Positions 42,644 to 50,329 of a stretch of DNA of 64,000 nt are shown one piece after another. The notes beneath the pieces are model-generated. The model was not told where the DNA came from. It saw nothing but the letters and a program-made list of their open reading frames with translations, and ran no database searches. The first letter of the stretch is position 1, and every line of letters starts with the position of its first letter. The position numbers and the translations under genes are program-made. This DNA is from Burkholderiales bacterium PBB6 (lineage in GTDB: Bacteria > Pseudomonadota > Gammaproteobacteria > Burkholderiales > Burkholderiaceae_C). The stretch covers positions 186,001-250,000 of the forward strand of contig NKIH01000005.1 in assembly GCA_002255925.1 (NCBI GenBank). The letters are read 5' to 3'.

Positions 42644-42671
42644 TTATTAGATTATTACACTTATCTAATAA
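42644..42671. repeat. 28-bp AT-rich dyad (possible recombination or operator site)
   Basis: TTATTAGAT (42644-42652) and ATCTAATAA (42663-42671) are perfect 9-bp arms around a 10-bp AT-rich spacer, 38 bp upstream of the recombinase start. Total length 28 bp equals that of dif sites, though no sequence similarity to known dif is claimed. Confidence 0.55.
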
Positions 42672-42766
42672 ATAAAGCAGACCGGGCAGGGCAGTGGGGT
42701 CAGTTTTGGGCGCGGCGCCACCGGTGGTGGCCGCCAAAGTGCCGAGTTCAAGCCCGGCTGGCGGGC

Positions 42767-42781
42767 ATTGAACGGTTCAAC
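42767..42781. promoter_or_regulatory. parS-like site 5 (ATTGAACGGTTCAAC)
   Basis: Identical to the other four sites except for the first base (A for G). It lies between the large recombinase and the AraC-type regulator, 4.7 kb from site 1, just after the AraC-type stop codon region on the other strand. Confidence 0.65.
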
Positions 42782-42792
42782 AGGCGCGGGCC

Positions 42793-43809
42793 TCAGCCGA
42801 GCGGCGCTTGCTTGCGCCAGCGGCCCGGTGTCTGGCCGGTCCAGCGCGAAAACGCCCTGGTGAAAGCGGCCTGGTCGGCATAACCCAGTCGAATCGCGAC
42901 TTCTGCTGTGCTGAGCGTTGGATCACGCAGCCAGATCAAGGCTTGGGCGCATCTGCTTCGGTCGAGTTCGGTCTGAAACTGCGCTCCGCCCTTGGCCAGC
43001 TGACGCTGCAGGGTTCGCACGGAGCAGCCCATGCGCGTGGCGGCCTCACCCAGGGTCCCTTCGCCAGACTTCACCATGTCGGTGAGCGCGTCCTTCAACT
43101 TCGCCATCCAAGGATCACGTGGCGGCAGTCGCACGAGCTGACTTTGCGCCTGCCCTTCCAGCAGTTTCAGCAGTACCGGGTCTGGCTGCCGGAGTGGCAT
43201 GTCCAGCACGGCCGCAGCGAGGTGAACCTCGGTTTGGTGCGCGCCGAACTGAACGTCGCAGCCGAAAAACGAGGTGTACGGGGCGGTGTCTGCTGGCTGA
43301 GGGTTGATGAAACTCACTTTTGTCGCCGAGACGGTGGCGTCTCCGGTGATGCCGCGCACGGTGCTCATCAGGATCGCCAAGGCGCACTCGTCAACCAGTT
43401 GCCCGGGGCGTCCGTGCTCGTCTCCCCAGCGGAGTTCAACGCCATGTTGGTTGGTGCTCACCTTGACCGGGTTCACGTCATAAGACAGGCGCTCGAACTC
43501 TTGCCAGCGCATCAGCGCTTCGCCGACGGTGCTGCAGCTCAAGGCCACATAGCCCATCAAGCCCAGATCCTGGATGTTGACCAACTCGCCCACTCGCAGG
43601 CCGAAGGCCGGAATGCCCGCGGCGGTTTGGCCGGCCGCAAGGCAAGCGGCCCACTGCCGAACTGGAAGCTGCGGCTGTCCCGCATCCACCTGGGCCGGCG
43701 TTGCGTCCGGCTGCGGATCTCCGCCGGGCAGACTGCCGGCGCTGAGCCCGTGACGAACGAGGCAGCGTTCCAGCAACTGGAGGTAGCTCAGCGGGACGTG
43801 ACCTTGCAT
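42793..43809 (-). CDS. AraC-family regulator (OruR/ArgR-like)
   Basis: The 338-residue protein (start MQGHVPLSYLQLLERCLVRHG) has an N-terminal arabinose-binding-like domain region (LGLMGYVALSCSTVGEALMRWQEFERLSYDVNP) and a C-terminal double helix-turn-helix (GTLGEAATRMGCSVRTLQRQLAKGG; TVAIRLGYADQAAFTRAFSRWTGQTPGRWR). This class often regulates catabolic or fatty-acid genes. The divergent sterol-desaturase-like gene starts 106 bp away and is the likely target. TTG at 43824 is an alternative start. Confidence 0.9.
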   Translation of the reverse strand: MQGHVPLSYLQLLERCLVRHGLSAGSLPGGDPQPDATPAQVDAGQPQLPVRQWAACLAAGQTAAGIPAFGLRVGELVNIQDLGLMGYVALSCSTVGEALMRWQEFERLSYDVNPVKVSTNQHGVELRWGDEHGRPGQLVDECALAILMSTVRGITGDATVSATKVSFINPQPADTAPYTSFFGCDVQFGAHQTEVHLAAAVLDMPLRQPDPVLLKLLEGQAQSQLVRLPPRDPWMAKLKDALTDMVKSGEGTLGEAATRMGCSVRTLQRQLAKGGAQFQTELDRSRCAQALIWLRDPTLSTAEVAIRLGYADQAAFTRAFSRWTGQTPGRWRKQAPLG

Positions 43810-43915
43810 GGCGTGAATTATCAAATTCGAGGCATGCCTGCATCAATCGTGAATGTCCCTTGGTCCTTAAGATGGTTTGCGCTCAATAGAAGCACAACAA
43901 CAGACGGAGACAAAC

Positions 43916-44857
43916 ATGCACGACTGGATTGCCGCATTCACCGGGCTGCTGCCAGCCTGGCTGGCGGCCAACCTTGAATGGAAACAGGTGGTGCTGATTG
44001 CCATGACGCCCATCTTCCTGCTGGCCTTCGGCGCGGAGTGGCGGGTCATGGCTCAGCGAGGTCGTGCCCAGAGTTTCAGCTTGCCCGACATCATGGCAAA
44101 CCTGAACCTTGGCCTCGCCTACCAGGTGTTCGAGTTGATCGCCTACACCCTGGTCACGGCCAGCCTGGTGGGTTGGTTCTGGCAGCACCGTTTGTTCGAC
44201 ATGCCGATCACCGTCTGGACGGTGCCGCTGCTCTTCGTCTTCATGGAGTTCTGCTACTACTGGTTCCACCGGGCCAGCCACCGCATCCGCTGGTTCTGGG
44301 CAGCCCATGTGGTGCATCACTCGGAAGAGCGCATGAACATGACGACGGCCATGCGGCAGAGCCTGCTCTACTCAGTCACCGGGTGGTGGCTGTTTTTCAT
44401 GCCGATGGTGCTGCTGGGTGTGCCGCCGGAGGTGGTCTTCGTGCTCTACGCCTGCGACCTCACCTGGCAGTTTTTCATCCACACCGAAAGCATCGGAAAA
44501 CTGCCGGCCTGGATGGAGTACTGGTTGAACACGCCGTCGAACCACCGCGTGCACCACGCCCGGAATCCGGAGTACATCGACCGCAACTACGGCGGTGTGC
44601 TGATCATCTTTGATCGCTGGTTTGGCACCTACGCCGAAGAATCAGCGCCGGTCGATTACGGCATCGTTCGCCAGGTGCGCAGCCGCAACCTGCTGGTCTT
44701 GAACTTTCACGAGTTCATCGACATGTGGCGTGACGTGGCCAGGCCCGGTCCGATATGGCTTCGGCTGCAGCATCTCTGGCGCGCGCCCGAGTGGGTGCGC
44801 CCAGATCCGTCGACCGATGTGGCGCCGGCTTCGCGAGCAAAAAGCCAGACTCGCTGA
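43916..44857 (+). CDS. Sterol desaturase/fatty acid hydroxylase family membrane protein
   Basis: The 313-residue protein starts MHDWIAAFTGLLPAWLAANLEWKQ. It has several membrane spans and the histidine clusters that bind a di-iron centre: HRASH (HX3H), HVVHHSEE (HX2HH) and NHRVHHARN (HX2HH). These hydroxylate or desaturate lipids in the inner membrane. The substrate may be a fatty acid or hopanoid-like lipid. It is divergent from the AraC-type gene. A longer frame from 43877 adds a poorly conserved tail. Confidence 0.92.
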   Translation: MHDWIAAFTGLLPAWLAANLEWKQVVLIAMTPIFLLAFGAEWRVMAQRGRAQSFSLPDIMANLNLGLAYQVFELIAYTLVTASLVGWFWQHRLFDMPITVWTVPLLFVFMEFCYYWFHRASHRIRWFWAAHVVHHSEERMNMTTAMRQSLLYSVTGWWLFFMPMVLLGVPPEVVFVLYACDLTWQFFIHTESIGKLPAWMEYWLNTPSNHRVHHARNPEYIDRNYGGVLIIFDRWFGTYAEESAPVDYGIVRQVRSRNLLVLNFHEFIDMWRDVARPGPIWLRLQHLWRAPEWVRPDPSTDVAPASRAKSQTR

Positions 44858-45184
44858 TCAGGCGGGGGCTGGCGGATTGGCCAAACCGTCTGCCGGCCAG
44901 TTCAGCAATTCGGCCAGGCGGCGGGCGACCCACACGCCTTCGTCGGGCGTCAGGCCGGAGCCTTCCTGGCTGAGTCCGAGCACGATGCGTTGCAAGACGT
45001 CGTCTTCGGTCAGGCCATCATCGTGCAGCAGTGCCTGGGCGCTGGCCTGCAAATGGTTGGCGAGGTCTTCGCACAAATCGTAGCGCTGGCGAACTTCGGC
45101 CGCAGGTTTGAGCAAGCGTTGCCGGGCGCCCGTCCAGATGGCAAGAAAACTGTCGGGCAATGGGGTCAGCTGATCATCAAACAT
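44858..45184 (-). CDS. Hypothetical protein
   Basis: The 108-residue protein starts MFDDQLTPLPDSFLAIWTGARQRLLKPAAEV and is mostly helical with acidic and hydrophobic patches (RQRYDLCEDLANHLQASAQALLHDDGLTEDDVLQRIVLGL). The stop abuts the sterol-desaturase stop. No family was recognised. Consistent GC3-rich codon use and its size favour a real gene. Confidence 0.65.
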   Translation of the reverse strand: MFDDQLTPLPDSFLAIWTGARQRLLKPAAEVRQRYDLCEDLANHLQASAQALLHDDGLTEDDVLQRIVLGLSQEGSGLTPDEGVWVARRLAELLNWPADGLANPPAPA

Positions 45185-45256
45185 CGGGGTACTGCATTTG
45201 GGGTGGTTCGGGCGGCAAGGCCTCCCGACAAATCTGGCTGACTGGGGTTTGAGCGT

Positions 45257-46237
45257 TCAGACCGGCACCGGGCCGTTGCCGCTGTCGAGCTGCCGCTTGA
45301 TGGCATCGATCGAGAACGCAGTGCGCAGACCCAGCCACTTCATCAAGGTTGCATTGTCGATGCCTTGATCGATCTGGCGCACCGCATAGGTATTTCGCAG
45401 GGTCTGCGGGCCGAGCTGGTCTTGCGCCATGCCCGCCGCTTCCATCGCCGGGCGGATGATTTCGTACAACTCGGACGTGCTGATGGCATGGGGCATGGGC
45501 TCGCCGCCATCCACCTCCACGGTTGGTGATCGCTTGCGTGCGACAAACAAGACATTCCCGCCAACGTGCAGCTGGGCGCGTGTCTGTGACCAGGCTTCCA
45601 GAATGGGCTGACTCCAGCCTGGCAGCGGCAGTTGTCGGCTGGTCACCGGTGAAGGTGTGCGGATGTGCAGCATCGGATGCTTGCCGCTTGTCACCAGGTC
45701 GTTGGTGGTCAGTCGCAATGACTCTTCCACCGTGATGCCGCAGGCCAGATAGATACAGCGCAAAGCTGCGTCGCGTTGGTCACACCAGCCCGGGCGCGGC
45801 TGTTGATTGACCCACTGGATGTAGCTTTGCGATTGCTCGACGCTCAGGAACCGCGGCGCATTTCGCACCGTGCCGCCCTGCTTCAAGCGTTGTTGAACGG
45901 CTTCGATGGGTGACGCGGCCATCAGCCCGGCTTGGGCCAGATGGTTGAACAGCATGGTGAGCGTGCCGATGTAGCGTCGCACCGTGCCGGCGGATGCCGG
46001 CTGACCACCCCGGCCGCGGAGACTTTTCAGGAAAGCTTCGACGTCAGCCGGACGGGCATCAACCAGATGTCGCTCTCTTTCCTCGTAAAGCCAATCTGCG
46101 GCGGTGCCGATCATCGCGCTGTATTGGGCGACGGAATGCGGGGCGTAACTGACCTGGCTGTCGGTGGTCAGCCACCTGCGAGCGGCTTCGCGAGGGTCGA
46201 GGGACCACAGCAGTTGTGGCGTGGAATCTTGAGACAT
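45257..46237 (-). CDS. Tyrosine-recombinase-fold protein, probably catalytically inactive
   Basis: The 326-residue protein (start MSQDSTPQLLWSLDPREAARRWL) has a SAM-like N-terminal domain and a C-terminal catalytic-fold domain, but the usual residues are altered. The Arg of the first box is replaced (LACGITVEESLRL, where others have GLRxxEL). HxLR has become QTLRNTYAV. LGH is LGLRTAFS. No Tyr follows at the usual place before the end. If right, it binds DNA without cutting it. Four GGCGTATATCC-like motifs lie in its promoter. Frame extension upstream to 46327 is read from these repeats and is not used. Confidence 0.78.
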   Translation of the reverse strand: MSQDSTPQLLWSLDPREAARRWLTTDSQVSYAPHSVAQYSAMIGTAADWLYEERERHLVDARPADVEAFLKSLRGRGGQPASAGTVRRYIGTLTMLFNHLAQAGLMAASPIEAVQQRLKQGGTVRNAPRFLSVEQSQSYIQWVNQQPRPGWCDQRDAALRCIYLACGITVEESLRLTTNDLVTSGKHPMLHIRTPSPVTSRQLPLPGWSQPILEAWSQTRAQLHVGGNVLFVARKRSPTVEVDGGEPMPHAISTSELYEIIRPAMEAAGMAQDQLGPQTLRNTYAVRQIDQGIDNATLMKWLGLRTAFSIDAIKRQLDSGNGPVPV

Positions 46238-46370
46238 ACGCCAATATACCGGATATACGCCGTTCCGCTTTTTTTCAAGAAGAACGTTGTGCCAGACGCC
46301 ATAGAACAATATGGCGTATATCCACACAAATTAGTACTATCCATACCAGGCAACTCCTTGGCGTATATCC
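46233..46370. repeat. Four GGCGTATATCC motifs at the inactive-recombinase promoter
   Basis: On the minus strand, GGCGTATATCC (46251-46261) and GGCGTATGTC (46233-46242) are direct repeats 19 bp apart. On the plus strand, GGCGTATATCC occurs at 46313-46323 and 46360-46370. The first pair overlaps the start codon of the recombinase-fold gene. The minus-strand and plus-strand copies are inverted with respect to each other, so they could be operators or arm-type binding sites. Confidence 0.75.
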
Positions 46371-46409
46371 ATAACTACGGAGGCAGAAGATCTGCCGCCA
46401 CCTCAGCGC

Positions 46410-47159
46410 TCAAAACCTCAACTCGAACCGCAGGTCCTGCCAGCTGAGCACCACCGAACGGATGCGAATCGCCTCCACCTCCACCCCGGGCATCGGCGAC
46501 TCGCCTTCGCGCCATACCTGGTCATTGACGATCACCATGCGACTACTCGCCTGCTCCGAATACATACCGCCACTGACCAGCAATTTCGGCATGTGAACGC
46601 GACGACTGGCAGGAATCTGATCGAACGGAATGACCTTCGCGGGTGCTGCCATGCCCGGCGGCATGAACTCCGCCTCCATGCGCATGTTGCTGCCACGCGC
46701 ACCGCCCTCTGCCACAGCCACCTTCTTCACAGGCGGCGTCTCAACATCAACCGCCTTGGCAGGCTTGGGCAGTGCAGAAACCGACAACGGTGGTTCAGCA
46801 GGCGCGGCAACAGCCACGGCAGATGCCAAAGCGACATCGGGTAGCGCAGCCGCAACCTGAACACGAGGCGAAACATCAGCACTACTCGCCGACACCGCTG
46901 ACGCAGCAACCAAGCCATCAGCGGCGACAGGTACAGCCGTCTTGTTGATCGCATCGCGCGACTGGTTCATCTGCCAGACAAACAGCCCCACCGCGCACAG
47001 GGCCGCGATGCCACCCACAGCCGCCCCCACCCGTGCAAGCGGAAAGGCCCGCGCAGGCGCCATGCCAGTCAACGCGGCGGTCGGGGTGTGAACCCCTGGA
47101 ACCTGGCCACGAGCGCGCTCTTCCTCGGCCCGCTTCAACGCATCAAGAATGAAAGACAT
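46410..47159 (-). CDS. gspB: General secretion pathway protein B (GspB)
   Basis: The 249-residue protein starts MSFILDALKRAEEERARGQVPGVHTP, the conserved cytoplasmic motif of GspB/ExeB. It has one membrane span (VGGIAALCAVGLFVWQM, about 48-66), an Ala/Val-rich periplasmic linker and the C-terminal GspB domain (PKLLVSGGMYSEQASSRMVIVNDQVWREG...VEAIRIRSVVLSWQDLRFELRF). It is translated right after gspA, 3 bp apart. GspA and GspB help assemble the type II secretion secretin through peptidoglycan. No other gsp genes are visible here. Confidence 0.92.
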   Translation of the reverse strand: MSFILDALKRAEEERARGQVPGVHTPTAALTGMAPARAFPLARVGAAVGGIAALCAVGLFVWQMNQSRDAINKTAVPVAADGLVAASAVSASSADVSPRVQVAAALPDVALASAVAVAAPAEPPLSVSALPKPAKAVDVETPPVKKVAVAEGGARGSNMRMEAEFMPPGMAAPAKVIPFDQIPASRRVHMPKLLVSGGMYSEQASSRMVIVNDQVWREGESPMPGVEVEAIRIRSVVLSWQDLRFELRF

Positions 47160-47162
47160 CGG

Positions 47163-48959
47163 TCACTTTCCCCGCTGCAAACGCGGCTCCGCCAGGCCCG
47201 TGGCCCGGTGCAGAAGCATGAAACTGGTCGGGCCGCCCACGCCGTCCGGCGTCAGGCCCTGGCGCACCTGGAACGCGGACAGGCGAAGCATCAAGGCGTC
47301 ATCCACCTCTGTGACGGGCTTTGCCGCAACCCGCCCTTCCACCTGTGCCAGCAGCCTCGACAAACTCACCACGGCATCGCCCTGGCTGCCCTTGGTCAAC
47401 AGCCCCTGATAGCCCGCAGGTTGGCGCCAGATCGTGACCAGATCACCACGCCAAACGCTGGACAACGCAGCGACCGACATCGACACCTCGCCACTCTGAA
47501 AGCGCATCGTTGCGGTGTCGTCGTTCAAGCCAGTCAACAAGGCCCAGCCCTGTTTGCCCTGAAGGGTCAGTTGCATCGCCACCGGACGATCCAGTTGCCT
47601 GATCAGACCCAGGTTGGTCTTTGCACGGAAGCATCCCAACTGCTGTCTGGTCAGCTGCGAACAGGCATCGCCACCCGCATTCAAGCGGCCATCCCACATT
47701 GGCGCCAAGGCCCGCCAGGCGGCGGCCTCCTCCGCCCAGAGAACCAGACCAGGAGGTACCGCATCACTGGCAGACGCGTTGCTGATGGCGCCGTCAGCCT
47801 TGGCCGCGGTCGAGGCGGAAGCTGCGGCCTCTGCCGACGATGCCGCAGCCACCGAAACAGGCGCAGCAGCAACCAGCGGCGCCACCTTCGCAGCCTCAAT
47901 GGGCGCACTCGCCACCAGCCCATCCTGGCCCGGCACCGCAACAGTCGTCGGAGCCTTCGGCACCGCTGGCGATGCCCCCCCCGGCGCAGCCGCGACCGCT
48001 GGCGCCGCAGGCTGCCGGTCCCACCACTGAATCGCGCCTCGCAACCCAGCCATCAACGCCACGGCACCCACGGTAGCGCCCAGCCACATCCAGCCAGAAG
48101 ACCACGCCACGGAGGGCGCCGCCGGTGTGCGGTCGGCCGCTTCACCAAACACTTCGGTGGCCGCCTGGTTCAACAGCCGAACGTTGACCTGCTTCTGCGC
48201 GGCCGCATAGGCGCCCAGCAATGCGCGGTCACACAACAGATTGATCCGGCGCGGCACCCCGCGGGTCAGCACATGGACCCGCTGGGCCACCGCAGCGCTG
48301 AACGGTGAAGGACCAACCCCGCCGGCCACCTGCCAGCGGTGCTGGATGTAGTGCACCGTTTCCGCAGCCGTCAGCGCAGACAGATGAAAACGGGCAATCA
48401 CCCGCTGGGCCAGCTGTTCCATCGACCGCTGGCCCAGCATCGTGCGCAGCTCAGGCTGCCCGATCAGGATGATCTGCAGAAGCTTGCGCTCGGTCGTCTC
48501 GAGGTTGGTCAGCAATCGCAACTGCTCCAGCACATCGAGCGACAGGTTCTGCGCCTCGTCAATGATCAGCAGGCAATGCTCACCGGCCGCATGCCTGGCC
48601 AGCAGGTAGCCGTTGAGCGCATCCACGTGGTCCTTGATGCTCGCCGCACCGGCTTCACGCGGCACCACAGCAACGCCGAACTCCTGATTGACGGAAGCCA
48701 GCAACTCTCCCACCGTCAACTTGGGGTTGAAGATGTAGGCCACGTGGCAATGCGGTGGCATCTGCTCCAGAAAACAGCGGCAGACGGTGGTCTTGCCAGC
48801 GCCGATCTCACCGGTCAGCAGCACGAAACCGCCGCCGCCATCCACGCCGTACAGCAGGTGGGCCAGGGCCTCGCGGTGGCGGTCGCTCATGTAGAGATAC
48901 CGCGGGTCGGGAGCAATCGAGAACGGCGCCTGACTCAGGCCGAAATAGTCCGCATACAT
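47163..48959 (-). CDS. gspA: General secretion pathway AAA ATPase (GspA/ExeA)
   Basis: The 598-residue inner-membrane protein has MYADYFGLSQAPFSIAPDPRYLYMSDRHREALAHLLYG, Walker A TGEIGAGKTTVCR, Walker B CLLIIDEAQNLS and the AAA lid. A membrane span (WLGATVGAVALMAG, near 280), an Ala/Pro-rich linker and a C-terminal peptidoglycan-binding domain (LLTKGSQGDAVVSLSRLLAQVE...FQVRQGLTPDGVGGPTSFMLLHRATG) follow. The pair GspA-GspB remodels peptidoglycan to let the secretin through. The next 156 bp upstream hold no gene. Confidence 0.93.
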   Translation of the reverse strand: MYADYFGLSQAPFSIAPDPRYLYMSDRHREALAHLLYGVDGGGGFVLLTGEIGAGKTTVCRCFLEQMPPHCHVAYIFNPKLTVGELLASVNQEFGVAVVPREAGAASIKDHVDALNGYLLARHAAGEHCLLIIDEAQNLSLDVLEQLRLLTNLETTERKLLQIILIGQPELRTMLGQRSMEQLAQRVIARFHLSALTAAETVHYIQHRWQVAGGVGPSPFSAAVAQRVHVLTRGVPRRINLLCDRALLGAYAAAQKQVNVRLLNQAATEVFGEAADRTPAAPSVAWSSGWMWLGATVGAVALMAGLRGAIQWWDRQPAAPAVAAAPGGASPAVPKAPTTVAVPGQDGLVASAPIEAAKVAPLVAAAPVSVAAASSAEAAASASTAAKADGAISNASASDAVPPGLVLWAEEAAAWRALAPMWDGRLNAGGDACSQLTRQQLGCFRAKTNLGLIRQLDRPVAMQLTLQGKQGWALLTGLNDDTATMRFQSGEVSMSVAALSSVWRGDLVTIWRQPAGYQGLLTKGSQGDAVVSLSRLLAQVEGRVAAKPVTEVDDALMLRLSAFQVRQGLTPDGVGGPTSFMLLHRATGLAEPRLQRGK

Positions 48960-49115
48960 GGGCGCGGAGCATACCTGCGAACGGTGCGCTCATCGCCCAA
49001 CGCTGCACTCTGGCCATCCCGCCCTGCGCTTCGTCGCCCGCTTGGTGCAAGCCGGCGGCGCAAGGCCCACAGTGCACCCACGCCGAACATCACGGCAACA
49101 CCTCAGGAGCCCACC

Positions 49116-49313
49116 ATGTCCTTCGTCTGCTTCACCCTGGCCTGGATCGTCCTGTGGGTGTTCTGCTGGCCGCTCGCGCTGACGGCGCTGATCCTGCTGC
49201 CGTTCATCTGGCTGCTCAGCTTGCCGTTCAGGCTGGTGGGCATCGTGGTTGACGCGGTGTTCAGCCTGATCAAGGCCATCCTGATGCTGCCCGCCCGACT
49301 GCTGCGCGGCTGA
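49116..49313 (+). CDS. Small double-span membrane protein
   Basis: The 65-residue protein starts MSFVCFTLAWIVLWVFCWPL after an AGGAG ribosome site and is almost entirely hydrophobic (LALTALILLPFIWLLSLPFRLVGIVVDAVFSLIKAILMLPARLLRG), with two spans and a short basic end. Its function is unknown. Small membrane proteins of this form are common in betaproteobacteria. It lies in the same direction as nothing nearby and is best read as a single-gene unit. Confidence 0.68.
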   Translation: MSFVCFTLAWIVLWVFCWPLALTALILLPFIWLLSLPFRLVGIVVDAVFSLIKAILMLPARLLRG

Positions 49314-49362
49314 CGCCCGGCCGATGCCGAGCCAGCTCAGGCGCTCCCGCGCCGCGGCAGTG

Positions 49363-50220
49363 TCAGTGGCCGGCCGCGGCCTGCTGCGCCATCACTGTTC
49401 CCATGCGCAGCGCGCCGCCAGGTTGCCAGGCCGGGTTGAAAGCCAACGGCCCCTTCGGGAACAGCATGACCACGGTCGAGCCCAGCAGGAAGCGGCCCAT
49501 CTCGTCGCCTTGTTTCAGCGTCACTTCACCGGGCTGGTAGCGCCACTCCCGCAGCACACCCGGCCGCGGCGGGTTCACCTGGCCGTGCCACACCGTGGCC
49601 ATGCTGCCCACGATGGTGGCGCCCACCAGCACCAGCACCATCGGCCCGTGCGCCGTGTCGAACACGCACACCACACGCTCGTTGCGCGCAAACAGGCCCG
49701 GCACGCCGCGTGCGGTCGTCGGGTTCACCGAGAACAAGTCACCCGGCACATGGATCATGCGGGTCAGGCTGCCAGCGCAGGGCATGTGGATGCGGTGATA
49801 GTCGCGCGGGCTCAGGTAGAGCGTCGCGAAATGGCCATCCTGAAACTGCGCGGCCAGGCTGCTGTCGCCGCCCACCAGCGCCGTCGTGCTGTAGCTGTGG
49901 CCCTTGGCCTGAAACACCTGGTCGCCAGCGATCGCGCCGAACTGGCTGATGGCGCCGTCCACCGGGCACACCCAGTCAGCCGCAGCCATCGGGCGCGCGC
50001 CAGGCTTCAAGGCCCGGGTGAAGAAATCGTTGAAGCTGGCGTAAGCCGCCACATCGGGCTGCGCCGCTTCCTGCATGTCCACGCCATAACGTGCCACGAA
50101 CTTGGTGATCGCCCAGGTCGTCAAGGCGCCCGACTTGGACGAGGCAAAGGCCCCGGCCAGCGCGGTCAGCGCTTGCTTGGGCATCAGATATTGGGGCAAC
50201 ACGGCCAGACGGTCAGACAC
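49363..50220 (-). CDS. psd: Phosphatidylserine decarboxylase proenzyme
   Basis: The 285-residue inner-membrane-associated enzyme starts at GTG (VSDRLAVLPQYLMPKQALTALAGAFA) and contains FNDFFTRALKPGARP, VCPVDGAISQFG, YLSPRDYHRIHMPCAG and the self-cleavage site GST at about residue 248 (LLGSTVVML). Serine 248 becomes the pyruvoyl cofactor. It makes phosphatidylethanolamine. The longer frame to 50517 is read from the neighbouring gene's antisense strand. Confidence 0.95.
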   Translation of the reverse strand: MSDRLAVLPQYLMPKQALTALAGAFASSKSGALTTWAITKFVARYGVDMQEAAQPDVAAYASFNDFFTRALKPGARPMAAADWVCPVDGAISQFGAIAGDQVFQAKGHSYSTTALVGGDSSLAAQFQDGHFATLYLSPRDYHRIHMPCAGSLTRMIHVPGDLFSVNPTTARGVPGLFARNERVVCVFDTAHGPMVLVLVGATIVGSMATVWHGQVNPPRPGVLREWRYQPGEVTLKQGDEMGRFLLGSTVVMLFPKGPLAFNPAWQPGGALRMGTVMAQQAAAGH

Positions 50221-50329
50221 GGCAGCAGGTCCTGATTGGGGCAAACAACCGGTCAGTGTAGCCGCCGTGCCGTGAAAGAATATGAGCCAACCTCCCCAAC
50301 GCCCGCAGACCGCCGTACGAAACGCCACC

